Shown here: positions 1 through 5,103 of the stretch, piece by piece | How positions within the stretch are numbered: position 1 is the first letter of the stretch | Layout of the letters: each line of letters opens with the position of its first letter | Assembly: GCA_002353885.1 (NCBI GenBank) | Contig: DEKO01000209.1 | Span: 5,774-10,876 of the forward strand | Source: Porphyromonadaceae bacterium UBA2720 | GTDB lineage: Bacteria; Bacteroidota; Bacteroidia; Bacteroidales; Muribaculaceae | DNA length: 5,103 nt | Reading direction: 5' to 3' | Program-made: the position numbers and the translations under genes | Notes under the pieces: generated by a model | Told to the model about the DNA's origin: nothing | The model's input: the letters and a program-made list of their open reading frames with translations, nothing else | Databases searched by the model: none

Positions 1-21
1 CCCCACCCCTAGCCCCTCCCC
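1..21 (-). other. G-quadruplex motif on the transcript strand
   Basis: Read on the minus strand, this stretch has four runs of exactly four G with spacers of 1, 3 and 1 nt, which meets the usual quadruplex pattern with short loops. Two of the four runs (minus strand of 13-21) also form the 3' arm of the adjacent hairpin, so the two folds would exclude each other. The motif touches the window edge and may continue beyond it. Confidence 0.6.
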
Positions 22-39
22 TTTGGGAAAGGGGAGGGG
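13..39 (-). terminator. Perfect 12-bp hairpin after the gene, possible terminator
   Basis: CCCCTCCCCTTT (13-24) and AAAGGGGAGGGG (28-39) are perfect inverted repeats around a 3-nt loop, 17-43 nt past the stop codon. The stem has 8 G-C pairs, strong enough to stall polymerase or protect the 3' end of the mRNA. No T-run follows on the transcript strand (it continues CTAGGGGTGGGG), so it is not a textbook intrinsic terminator. It could instead be one copy of a dispersed GC-rich intergenic repeat. Confidence 0.5.
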
Positions 40-55
40 AAGTGGAGAAGGGAGT

Positions 56-3000
56 TTACTTCACAACCTTAGTGACAGTCTTGGTTCCATCAGTATGGGT
101 GGTCTCAATGATGTTGATGCCCTCGAAAGGATGGTCGCTCACCATACCAGCCACGTTGATGTACTTCACACTAGCCACCTGGGCATTGGTTTTGACATTG
201 GTAACGTCAGTGACAACTTCTTGGCCATTTTCTGTAAACTTCAAGATATAACCGGGTGCTTCATCATAGGTCATAATCTTGCTACCATCAAGATAAGCCT
301 CATTAGGATTCATCTTGGTTACTGCCGATTCTTTCCAGAATCCCAAACCAATCATTGGGTATTCGGCCTCCTGTTCACTGAGTTCCATCAATTTTTGATT
401 ATCAGTGCCCTCACTTACATCATCGCCAAAGAATGAAGCCTTCAGCAAATTACCATTACTTGCCTGAGTATCAACGATGACACGTCTAGGTGCGTTGTTG
501 ACTTGACCCATGAGGTTGGAAATGTTCTCATTAAACTTCACCAGATAGGCATCCGACTCGATGGCGGGAGCCTCGGGTGTACCGGTGGGTTTGATGACCA
601 TCGAAGAGTTGGAAGTGCGCAACAGAACGGGAGTCTGGGCAGGAACTTCACTGATTTGCTCGCAAGTAGCCAGATAGAGAGTCTGACCGGCTTCGTTTTG
701 CTTGGTCTCGCCACCAGTGACTATGTAAGCCTTCGTGTCGCCGAGATCTAAGTCGAAATCAACAAACAGCGTGGTATAGTAACTGTCACCCAGTGCTTGC
801 AGAGTCAGAGGTTCGCCCTCTACAACCTGCTGGTCAACGTAACTGCTTGTGCTCAGGGTCAACTCTGGATCAGCTTGGAGAATCCACTTAGCCAGGTCGT
901 TGCTCACAGCCTCGTCGCGCTTCATCAGACCGAACGACTTGTCGGGCTCGGCATAGATGCAATAGGTGGTTCCGTAGTCAATATCACGGAAGTTGTTCTT
1001 GAGTTTCTCGGCCAACTCGGGGGTTGCGCCCAGATATCTTGTGAACCACTCGTCCTTGACATTATCTTTGATCTTCTGCCACATGGTGTCGGGATCGTCA
1101 AGATACTGTGCGGCGCGCTTGGCTGCGTTGAGCAGTTTCTGCATGATGCCCGTATACTGTCCGCTAGCTTCCATCTCACCCAGTTTGCGAACCAAGTCAT
1201 TCTTGTCCTTGCCAACAAACGACAGGGCTGTTGTAGCCAGGTCGCAGTAATAAGCCAGGTCAGGCGTCGTTGCCTTGAGCATGAATGCCTGTTTGCCATC
1301 GGTAGTCAAAACCGGCTCAGCGTAGGTATTAACATCAACCGTCGCCAGCAGCGTCTGGATCATAGGTTCTACCAGTCCTGCATACTGGCTGTAGTTTGCA
1401 TTATTCTCAATAACCTCCTTAACCTTCTGACCTGCAACAGATGCAATGGTCTGGAGCACACCATCAACAGCAGCGAAGTAGGCGTTGGCGTTGACGCCTT
1501 GCGAGCGGAGGGTGTTGACGCGGTAGGCGTTGCCGGTGGGATCCTCGTCCATGCCGACGTAGATGATGGTGCCGGGCATCGAGGCGGCAGCCTCAACGGT
1601 GACGTTGGGTTGTGCAGCGAAGGGACCTGTGACGTTGACACAGTTGTTGGTCTCGGCGTTGATGATGCGGAAGTAGCCCTGTGCGGGATCGCCTATCAGC
1701 GCGTCGGCCATGCCCCACCACGAGTAGCGGTTCTGCTCGACGGTGACCACACCCTGCTCGGTGGCGTCGACATAGTCGAATGTGCCATCGGCGGGATGAG
1801 CGGTCAGGTAGTAGGTGTGACCCTCCTTGGCGTTGGCCAGGTTGGCCTTGATGACCGTGGCCAGTGTGGCATCGGTGCCGCCCTCGCCGTTGTGGTTCTC
1901 GAGGTAGCCCAGCACATAGTTCTTGCACCACTCAAACATATCCTCGCCAGGATACTTCTTGTTGAACTCGGCCTTGATGTCATCGTCGATGACGGGGATG
2001 GTGCCGATGGCATAGTAGGTGTCGTTCTCGCCCGGCACAGCCTTCAAGGTCATGAATGCGCTGGCCAGCACAAACTCTTCCATGCGCTGCTGTGCGCGCA
2101 GGATGTTCTCGTCGCTCGAGACACCCTTAAGCACCTGTGCGATGGCAGCCTTGCCCAGCTCGATGGCATGCTCGACATACTTCTGGACGCTGATGTAGTT
2201 GCCGTTGTAGTCGCCGGCCAGGTCTGAGACCTTGTAGGTGCCATCGGCATTCTGCTGTGCGATGGTGACCTGGATGGGCGTAGCCTCGTCCTCGCTGTAG
2301 TTGGGCTTAGCATAGTAGCGGCCGATGATCTTGACGTAGGCGTTGTCCTCGCTCACGTCGGCCTTGCCCACGTTGCGAACCTTGATGGTGCGCACCTCGC
2401 CCATCTCGTCGATGACGTCGGTCTGGTCGAGCATCCACTGATTGCGCAGGATGCTGGCCTTGTCGGCGGGCATGGTTGCTGCATCGTAGTAGTCATAGCC
2501 GAAGGTGTTGTCATCGTCAGCACGCAGGATATAGGTGCGTCCAATCTTCAGATTGTCGATGTTGTTGAGGATATAAGCCTTGAGGCCGCTGTCGGTGTTG
2601 TTCTCACCCAGATAAGCCTTGACCTTGGCGATGCCCCACCGGAGCATGCCTTCCTCGCCCTGATACTGAGCATCGGTGATCTTCTTGTTAAACTCGGTGA
2701 CGATTGAGTCGGGGATGTGCGGCACGGTGGCGATGGCATAGTAGGTGTTCTCCTCGCCATCGACCGGCTTGATGCGCATGTAACCCCAGTCCTTGATGAA
2801 CTTGCTCATGGTCTCCTTGGCCTTCTGGAAGTTCTCGGGGCTGGACGGATGGTTGCCATTGGGGCCAATCTCGGCCTCAAGGACGGTGTTGCCAATCATG
2901 ATGGCCTTGTCGATGTAGTCCTCGATGTCGACGGTCTGCTCCTTGCCATTGGCATCGACAAATGTCGACGACAGGTGGCGGATCTCGTAGGAGCCGTCGT

Positions 3001-4633
3001 TGTAGTTCTTGTCCTCGCCGATGAGCTGGAACGAGATTTCGCTTGCGGTGGTCTCGTCGGCCTCGGTGGGAGCAGCGTGATACTTGCCGTCCACCTTAAT
3101 ATATTTAAGGGTCTGCTTGTTGACAATCTTGTAGACGCCGCTCTCAGGCTTGGTCTGCTCGCCCATGCCCCACCACAGGTTCTGATCGTCCTCGTTGGCT
3201 GGAGCCTTGGCGTAGCCGAAGGTGCCGTTGCTCTCGGCCGAGAGGTAATAGGTTGCGCCCTCTTCGGCTGCATCAATGTTGTTCATGACATAGCTCACGA
3301 GGGTCGAGTTGGTGCCACCGGCACCACTGTGCTGACCCAGGTAGTCCTTGACAATCTGCTTGCACCACCCGAACATGTCGGACTCGTTGGGATACTTGGC
3401 CTGCCATTCGTCCTTGACCTCAGCCGGAATCTCGGGGATGGTGGCATAAGCCAGATAGGTGTCGAGCAGGCTGGGCACGGGCTTGAGACACATGAACGCA
3501 TTGGTGCGCACAAAGTCCTCCATATACTGCTGTGCCTTAGCAACATTCTCGGGCGATGAGTTGGGTAGCTTGTCGGCCACAGCGGCTTTTCCCAGCAGGA
3601 TGGCCTTGTCGATGTAGCTCTGGATGTCGATGAGCTTGCCGTCGTACTCGCCCGAGAGGTTGGTCACCTTGTAGGATCCGTCGGCATTCTGTCCGCCCAT
3701 GGTCACACCGATCTCCGAAGCATCGGCCTCGGTAGCATCGGGCTTAGCATAATAGGGACCCACGATACGCACCCACTTGTCCTGACCCACGTTGTGGATC
3801 TTGTAGGTAGCGCTCTGGGGAGCCTCGTCCTTGTTAAGCTTCCACTGCCACTTGGCATCGGTGGGGATGGCAGCACCAGCCTCAACGATTGTGTAGCCAA
3901 AGGTATTGTCATTGTCACCACCCAAGATGTAAGTCTTGTTGAAGTCGACCTTATCGAGGTTGCGAGTGATATAACCAGCCAGGCCGGCATTGGTGCCACC
4001 CTCGCCACTGTGCTCGCTCAGATACTCGAGCACCTTCTTCTTGCCCCAGGCCAGGAAGCCCGCAGCGCCCAGTTCAGGATGTCCCTGATATTCAGAGTCG
4101 GTAACCTTCTGGTAGAACCAGCTGAGCACATCGGCCGGGATGGCATCGGTGCCCGGAGTGGATGCGATGGCATAGTAGGTGTCGGTCTGCCCGACAACGG
4201 GCTTGATGCGCATATAGGCATACTCGTTGACAAAGTCAGTCATCGCCTTGATGGCCTTCTTGATGTTTTCCTCGCTAGAATTGGGCAACTCCTTGCGGAG
4301 CACCACTTCGCCAATGGTGAGCGCGTGCTTGATGTGGTCGTCAACATTGACTACCACTTGCTTGCCGCCATCGGTGTAGGTCGACGACAATCCCATGATC
4401 TTGTAGGAGCCGTCGTTGTGCTTCGAGTCCAGTCCGACCACCGTAAAGGAGATCTTGCTGGCCTCGCTCTCGCTTGCGCTGGGTGCAGCGGCATACTTGC
4501 CGGTGACCTTGACGAACTTGGACGTCGCCACATTCTGAATGGTGTAGGTACCACTCTGTGGCCGCGCAGCGTTGACACCTAATGCTATCATAAGCATCAG
4601 TGTGCACATCATTAGGGGTAAAAATCTACGCAT
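56..4633 (-). CDS. Large secreted modular repeat protein of Bacteroidales, function unknown
   Basis: This 1525-residue protein starts at the ATG at 4633-4631 and ends with TAA at 58-56. Order: signal peptide (about 1-22), five tandem modules (24-270, 271-494, 495-739, 740-980, 981-1257), a beta-rich domain (about 1280-1450), a linker and a 40-residue tail (1486-1525). Each module opens with a G-x-Y-x-I-x-N strand, continues through DGSYK and two helical stretches, and ends with a TYYL/TYIL...NTFGY strand and a Trp-rich linker. I see no catalytic motif, lipobox or internal membrane segment. The start is chosen because it gives a canonical signal peptide; the next Met codons (8, 9) would remove the basic n-region. 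No Shine-Dalgarno sequence precedes it, only AT-rich DNA, as is usual in Bacteroidetes. Export followed by surface attachment or release is inferred from the two termini. I do not recognise a named family. Glycan binding or adhesion is possible but unproven. Confidence 0.95.
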   Translation of the reverse strand: MRRFLPLMMCTLMLMIALGVNAARPQSGTYTIQNVATSKFVKVTGKYAAAPSASESEASKISFTVVGLDSKHNDGSYKIMGLSSTYTDGGKQVVVNVDDHIKHALTIGEVVLRKELPNSSEENIKKAIKAMTDFVNEYAYMRIKPVVGQTDTYYAIASTPGTDAIPADVLSWFYQKVTDSEYQGHPELGAAGFLAWGKKKVLEYLSEHSGEGGTNAGLAGYITRNLDKVDFNKTYILGGDNDNTFGYTIVEAGAAIPTDAKWQWKLNKDEAPQSATYKIHNVGQDKWVRIVGPYYAKPDATEADASEIGVTMGGQNADGSYKVTNLSGEYDGKLIDIQSYIDKAILLGKAAVADKLPNSSPENVAKAQQYMEDFVRTNAFMCLKPVPSLLDTYLAYATIPEIPAEVKDEWQAKYPNESDMFGWCKQIVKDYLGQHSGAGGTNSTLVSYVMNNIDAAEEGATYYLSAESNGTFGYAKAPANEDDQNLWWGMGEQTKPESGVYKIVNKQTLKYIKVDGKYHAAPTEADETTASEISFQLIGEDKNYNDGSYEIRHLSSTFVDANGKEQTVDIEDYIDKAIMIGNTVLEAEIGPNGNHPSSPENFQKAKETMSKFIKDWGYMRIKPVDGEENTYYAIATVPHIPDSIVTEFNKKITDAQYQGEEGMLRWGIAKVKAYLGENNTDSGLKAYILNNIDNLKIGRTYILRADDDNTFGYDYYDAATMPADKASILRNQWMLDQTDVIDEMGEVRTIKVRNVGKADVSEDNAYVKIIGRYYAKPNYSEDEATPIQVTIAQQNADGTYKVSDLAGDYNGNYISVQKYVEHAIELGKAAIAQVLKGVSSDENILRAQQRMEEFVLASAFMTLKAVPGENDTYYAIGTIPVIDDDIKAEFNKKYPGEDMFEWCKNYVLGYLENHNGEGGTDATLATVIKANLANAKEGHTYYLTAHPADGTFDYVDATEQGVVTVEQNRYSWWGMADALIGDPAQGYFRIINAETNNCVNVTGPFAAQPNVTVEAAASMPGTIIYVGMDEDPTGNAYRVNTLRSQGVNANAYFAAVDGVLQTIASVAGQKVKEVIENNANYSQYAGLVEPMIQTLLATVDVNTYAEPVLTTDGKQAFMLKATTPDLAYYCDLATTALSFVGKDKNDLVRKLGEMEASGQYTGIMQKLLNAAKRAAQYLDDPDTMWQKIKDNVKDEWFTRYLGATPELAEKLKNNFRDIDYGTTYCIYAEPDKSFGLMKRDEAVSNDLAKWILQADPELTLSTSSYVDQQVVEGEPLTLQALGDSYYTTLFVDFDLDLGDTKAYIVTGGETKQNEAGQTLYLATCEQISEVPAQTPVLLRTSNSSMVIKPTGTPEAPAIESDAYLVKFNENISNLMGQVNNAPRRVIVDTQASNGNLLKASFFGDDVSEGTDNQKLMELSEQEAEYPMIGLGFWKESAVTKMNPNEAYLDGSKIMTYDEAPGYILKFTENGQEVVTDVTNVKTNAQVASVKYINVAGMVSDHPFEGINIIETTHTDGTKTVTKVVK
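59..178 (-). other. C-terminal tail resembling a Bacteroidetes sorting signal, residues 1486-1525
   Basis: The last 40 residues follow a V-x-Y-x-N-x-x-G ... F-x-G-I-N-I-I ... D-G-T-K ... K-V-V-K pattern. This resembles the conserved terminal beta segments of Bacteroidetes exported proteins, some of which are recognised by the type IX secretion system. Whether this exact subtype is a T9SS signal or only a conserved beta sandwich end cannot be settled from the window. Confidence 0.5.
284..796 (-). other. C-terminal beta domain recurrent in Prevotella-type exported proteins, residues ~1280-1450
   Basis: The pattern is YYTTLFVDFDLDLGDTKAY...L.LATCEQISEVPAQTPVLLR, then a variable stretch, then MIGLGFWKE...MNPNEAYLD. 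From memory this matches a domain often found near the C terminus of Prevotella and related secreted proteins, with a core like YATLxLPFxV...KAY...IPAxTPVLLK...GFY...IPANKAYL. It appears to be an accessory domain and tells little about function. A profile search would be needed to confirm it. Confidence 0.5.
863..1693 (-). repeat. Divergent module 5, residues 981-1257
   Basis: The frame of the module is still visible: GYFRIINAETNNCVNVTGPFAAQP at the start (compare G-x-Y-x-I-x-N...GxYxAxP), AYRVNTL in place of DGSYKVTNL, AFMLKATTP in place of the AFMxLKxVP strand, and TTYCIYAEPDKSFG in place of TYYLxAxxNTFG. The helical stretches between these anchors are longer and have no clear residue match to modules 1-4. 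The module ends with KWILQADPE. It is about 277 residues, the longest of the five. Confidence 0.65.
1694..2416 (-). repeat. Protein module 4 (type B), residues 740-980
   Basis: Module 4 matches module 2: YYAKP, QNADGTYKV, LGKAA, AFMTLKAVP, KYPGEDMFEWCK, HNGEGGTD, HTYYL, GTFDY and a WWGM linker. Its first strand is extended by an acidic insertion (about 757-765) and starts with VRTIKVRNV rather than the usual G-x-Y. The DNA is the most GC-rich part of the gene. Confidence 0.8.
2005..2022 (+). repeat. 18-bp exact direct repeat shared by modules 4, 3 and 1
   Basis: CGATGGCATAGTAGGTGT occurs here and again at 2731-2748 and 4165-4182. On the minus strand it encodes the T-Y-Y-A-I core of modules 4, 3 and 1. 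In module 2 the matching site is changed (TYLAYA). Exact DNA identity in modules otherwise well diverged points to conserved residues with shared codon use, or to local gene conversion. Confidence 0.75.
2417..3151 (-). repeat. Protein module 3 (type A), residues 495-739
   Basis: Module 3 begins at KPESGVYKIVN and carries all type A markers: NDGSYEI...LSSTF, YMRIKPV, ITDAQYQG, LRWGIAKV, TYIL and DDDNTFGY. It ends with NQWMLDQTD. It has a small Gly/Pro/Asn-rich insertion (about 590-596) before the second helix compared with module 1. It shares exact DNA with module 1, for example 17 bp at 2987-3003 and 4403-4419. Confidence 0.8.
3152..3823 (-). repeat. Protein module 2 (type B), residues 271-494
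   Basis: Module 2 begins at APQSATYKIHNV. Type B markers shared with module 4 are GPYYAKP/GRYYAKP, QNADGSYKV, LGKAA, AFMxLKxVP, KYPxExDMFxWCK (Cys where type A has Gly), HSGxGGTN and GxTYYL. It ends with a LWWGM linker. At 224 residues it is the shortest of the five. A local oddity is TYLAYATIP where modules 1, 3 and 4 read TYYAI(A/G)(S/T). Confidence 0.8.
3824..4564 (-). repeat. Protein module 1 (type A), residues 24-270
   Basis: Module 1 begins at RPQSGTYTIQNV. Its type A markers, shared with module 3 and not with 2 or 4, are NDGSYKI...LSSTY, YMRIKPV, VTDSEYQG, LAWGKKKV (Gly after the Trp) and GDNDNTFGY. It closes with a short W-containing linker (KWQWKL). A beta strand pair, a helix (about 97-137), a short strand (about 138-159), a second helical stretch (about 167-230) and a final strand are suggested by residue patterning. 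Confidence 0.8.
4568..4633 (-). other. Signal peptide (Sec type I)
   Basis: Residues 1-22 have a basic n-region (MRR), a hydrophobic core rich in Leu and Met (about 4-19) and a V-N-A site followed by A-R-P-Q. This fits signal peptidase I cleavage after A22, or after A23 as an alternative. Cys10 sits inside the hydrophobic core, preceded by L-M-M. That does not fit a lipobox, which needs a small residue at -1, so a lipoprotein is unlikely. Confidence 0.9.
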
Positions 4634-4759
4634 AATAGTTTATTAATTAGTAATATATGATTTTGCTATTAAAGCGATATACTAGAGCAAGTTGCACTCT
4701 TCAACCTGCCAATTGAGTCTCATGTGGCACTAGCGCCTACAGATAGCATTGCACGCACG

Positions 4760-4781
4760 CCCGCGCATCGATTGCCGCGGG
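4760..4781. promoter_or_regulatory. GC-rich inverted repeat in the leader
   Basis: CCCGC (4760-4764) pairs with GCGGG (4777-4781), and GCA (4765-4767) with TGC (4773-4775). This leaves a one-base bulge and a 5-nt loop. It would fold in the mRNA leader if transcription starts at the candidate promoter, or could be a protein-binding site in DNA. Confidence 0.4.
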
Positions 4782-4784
4782 TAG

Positions 4785-4800
4785 CTTTATCATCATAAAG
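4785..4800. promoter_or_regulatory. Inverted repeat CTTTAT-N4-ATAAAG
   Basis: Two perfect 6-bp half sites flank CATC. It lies 3 bp from the GC-rich inverted repeat at 4760-4781. The 16-bp dyad is operator-like in size, but it matches no regulator site I can name. Confidence 0.35.
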
Positions 4801-4902
4801 GTCTGAAAGTCACAAAAGTGGCAAATAGTTTCAATTAGTTTTCTTAACTGACCAGATTAGAACAAATAACACACAATCGGTCAAAAACTCTTTTTAATCG
4901 TG

Positions 4903-4937
4903 CAAAACTACTAATAATGCCATGAATATTTGCTAAA
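4903..4937 (-). promoter_or_regulatory. Candidate Bacteroidetes sigma-ABfr type promoter for the large gene
   Basis: On the minus strand TAGTTTTG (4910-4903) is an exact match to the Bacteroidetes -7 consensus TAnnTTTG. A TTTA (4937-4934), one mismatch from the -33 TTTG, lies 23 bp upstream, at the long end of the accepted spacing. It would start transcription near 4896 and leave a leader of about 260 nt. I found no better match closer to the gene, but such short boxes arise by chance in AT-rich DNA. Confidence 0.35.
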
Positions 4938-4994
4938 AATCGCAGAAATTTTACGTTTTTCCACTTTTAAAAATCGCATTTTTATATTTTTAAA
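4935..4994. other. Phased A/T tracts, probable curved DNA
   Basis: Six A/T tracts are centred at about 4937, 4949, 4958, 4969, 4981 and 4990. The mean spacing is about 10.6 bp, one helical turn. This is the pattern expected for intrinsic curvature. The tract at 4965-4973 has a central TpA step that would weaken its part. It lies directly upstream of the leftward promoter candidate and just left of the rightward -7 box. Confidence 0.4.
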
Positions 4995-4998
4995 CGAG

Positions 4999-5006
4999 TA
5001 AATTTG
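4999..5006 (+). promoter_or_regulatory. Possible rightward -7 box
   Basis: TAAATTTG on the plus strand matches TAnnTTTG exactly. The -33 side is poor: only T-runs at 4979-4983, about 16 bp away, with no TTTG. If real it would drive a divergent gene to the right of the window. Chance occurrence is a serious alternative. Confidence 0.2.
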
Positions 5007-5027
5007 GTGTGTTCTCAGAATCAACAC

Positions 5028-5039
5028 TGAGTGCACTCA
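5028..5039. promoter_or_regulatory. Perfect 12-bp palindrome TGAGTGCACTCA
   Basis: This uninterrupted palindrome could be a binding site for a dimeric regulator of either flank. It could also be part of a small hairpin: CTCAG at 5014-5018 can pair with CTGAG at 5027-5031 as a competing fold. No known operator is recognised. Confidence 0.3.
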
Positions 5040-5103
5040 AAAGGAAGTTAAGGAGTTAACCCGTTGGCGAAACCACGAAGTGCTCGAGCTATGCTGAGGC
5101 GAC

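Larger units (their letters stand above)
4634..5103. other. Non-coding upstream region, 470 bp
   Basis: I find no supported gene here; all frames are broken by frequent stops. The region next to the start (4634-4690) is AT-rich. Positions about 4722-4785 form a GC-rich island with inverted repeats, 4800-5010 is strongly AT-rich with A/T tracts, and 5040-5103 returns to balanced composition. A plus-strand ATG at 5091-5093 opens a frame running off the window, but 13 bases are too few to call a gene. The last 60 bases may belong to a neighbour or to a dispersed repeat. Confidence 0.7.

Noticed and set aside
23..436. Plus-strand frame beginning in the hairpin
   Set aside because: It starts inside the 3' hairpin and runs opposite the C-terminal tail. 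There is no ribosome-binding or promoter evidence.
797..2227. 476-codon open frame on the plus strand opposite the large gene
   Set aside because: It lies wholly inside the signal-peptide-bearing minus-strand gene. Its product is rich in Val, Leu, Gly and Asp stretches typical of antisense reading of GC-rich codons, and it has no recognisable domain or start context.
1694..4564. Ricin-type beta-trefoil lectin identity for the modules
   Set aside because: The opening G-x-Y-x-I-x-N strand is reminiscent of ricin-like repeats, but the Q-x-W signature is absent and long helical stretches interrupt the strands.
2717..4582. Two further long plus-strand frames (2717-3559 and 3794-4582)
   Set aside because: They are shadows of modules 1-3. 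Their similar-looking translations come from the repeated DNA beneath them, not from a real protein family.
4604..4613. Lipobox-like L-M-M-C around Cys10
   Set aside because: The residue before Cys is Met, not Gly/Ala/Ser, and the Cys is in the middle of the hydrophobic core. A type I site (V-N-A) fits better.
4883..4895. AAAAACTCTTTTT as a terminator of an upstream gene
   Set aside because: The stem is five A-T pairs only, with no G-C content, too weak for a terminator.
5091..5103. Divergent plus-strand gene starting ATG CTG AGG CGA
   Set aside because: Only four codons are visible, with no ribosome-binding context. It cannot be told from chance.

Overview
The window is dominated by one very large minus-strand gene (56-4633, 1525 codons plus TAA). 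It encodes a secreted, modular repeat protein that I cannot assign to a characterised family. The source looks like a Bacteroidales bacterium, most likely of the Prevotella/Segatella or Muribaculaceae type found in gut or rumen. This rests on four points: no Shine-Dalgarno sequence before the start, an upstream box matching the Bacteroidetes -7 element TAnnTTTG, a C-terminal beta domain of the kind that recurs in Prevotella exported proteins, and a 40-residue tail resembling Bacteroidetes C-terminal sorting tails.

Layout on the + strand, left to right. Positions 1-55 are the 3' flank of the gene, with a perfect 12-bp hairpin overlapping four runs of four G on the transcript strand. Positions 59-178 encode the C-terminal tail and about 284-796 a recurrent beta domain. 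Positions 863-1693 encode a divergent fifth module, and 1694-4564 encode four better conserved modules of about 224-247 residues. Positions 4568-4633 encode the signal peptide. Positions 4634-5103 are non-coding and AT-rich, with inverted repeats, phased A/T tracts and promoter-like boxes.

The four conserved modules are not equally related. Modules 1 and 3 share one set of motifs (type A) and modules 2 and 4 share another (type B). The simplest history is an A-B pair duplicated in tandem, followed by a divergent fifth copy. GC content drops from about 60-68% to about 42-55% inside module 5, which hints at a mosaic gene.

No other gene is supported. The long plus-strand reading frames opposite the gene look like shadows of its codon use. 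There is no RNA gene, CRISPR array, transposase or recognisable operon partner. Function is unknown; a surface-exposed or released protein, possibly a carbohydrate or host-glycan binder or an adhesin, is inference only.
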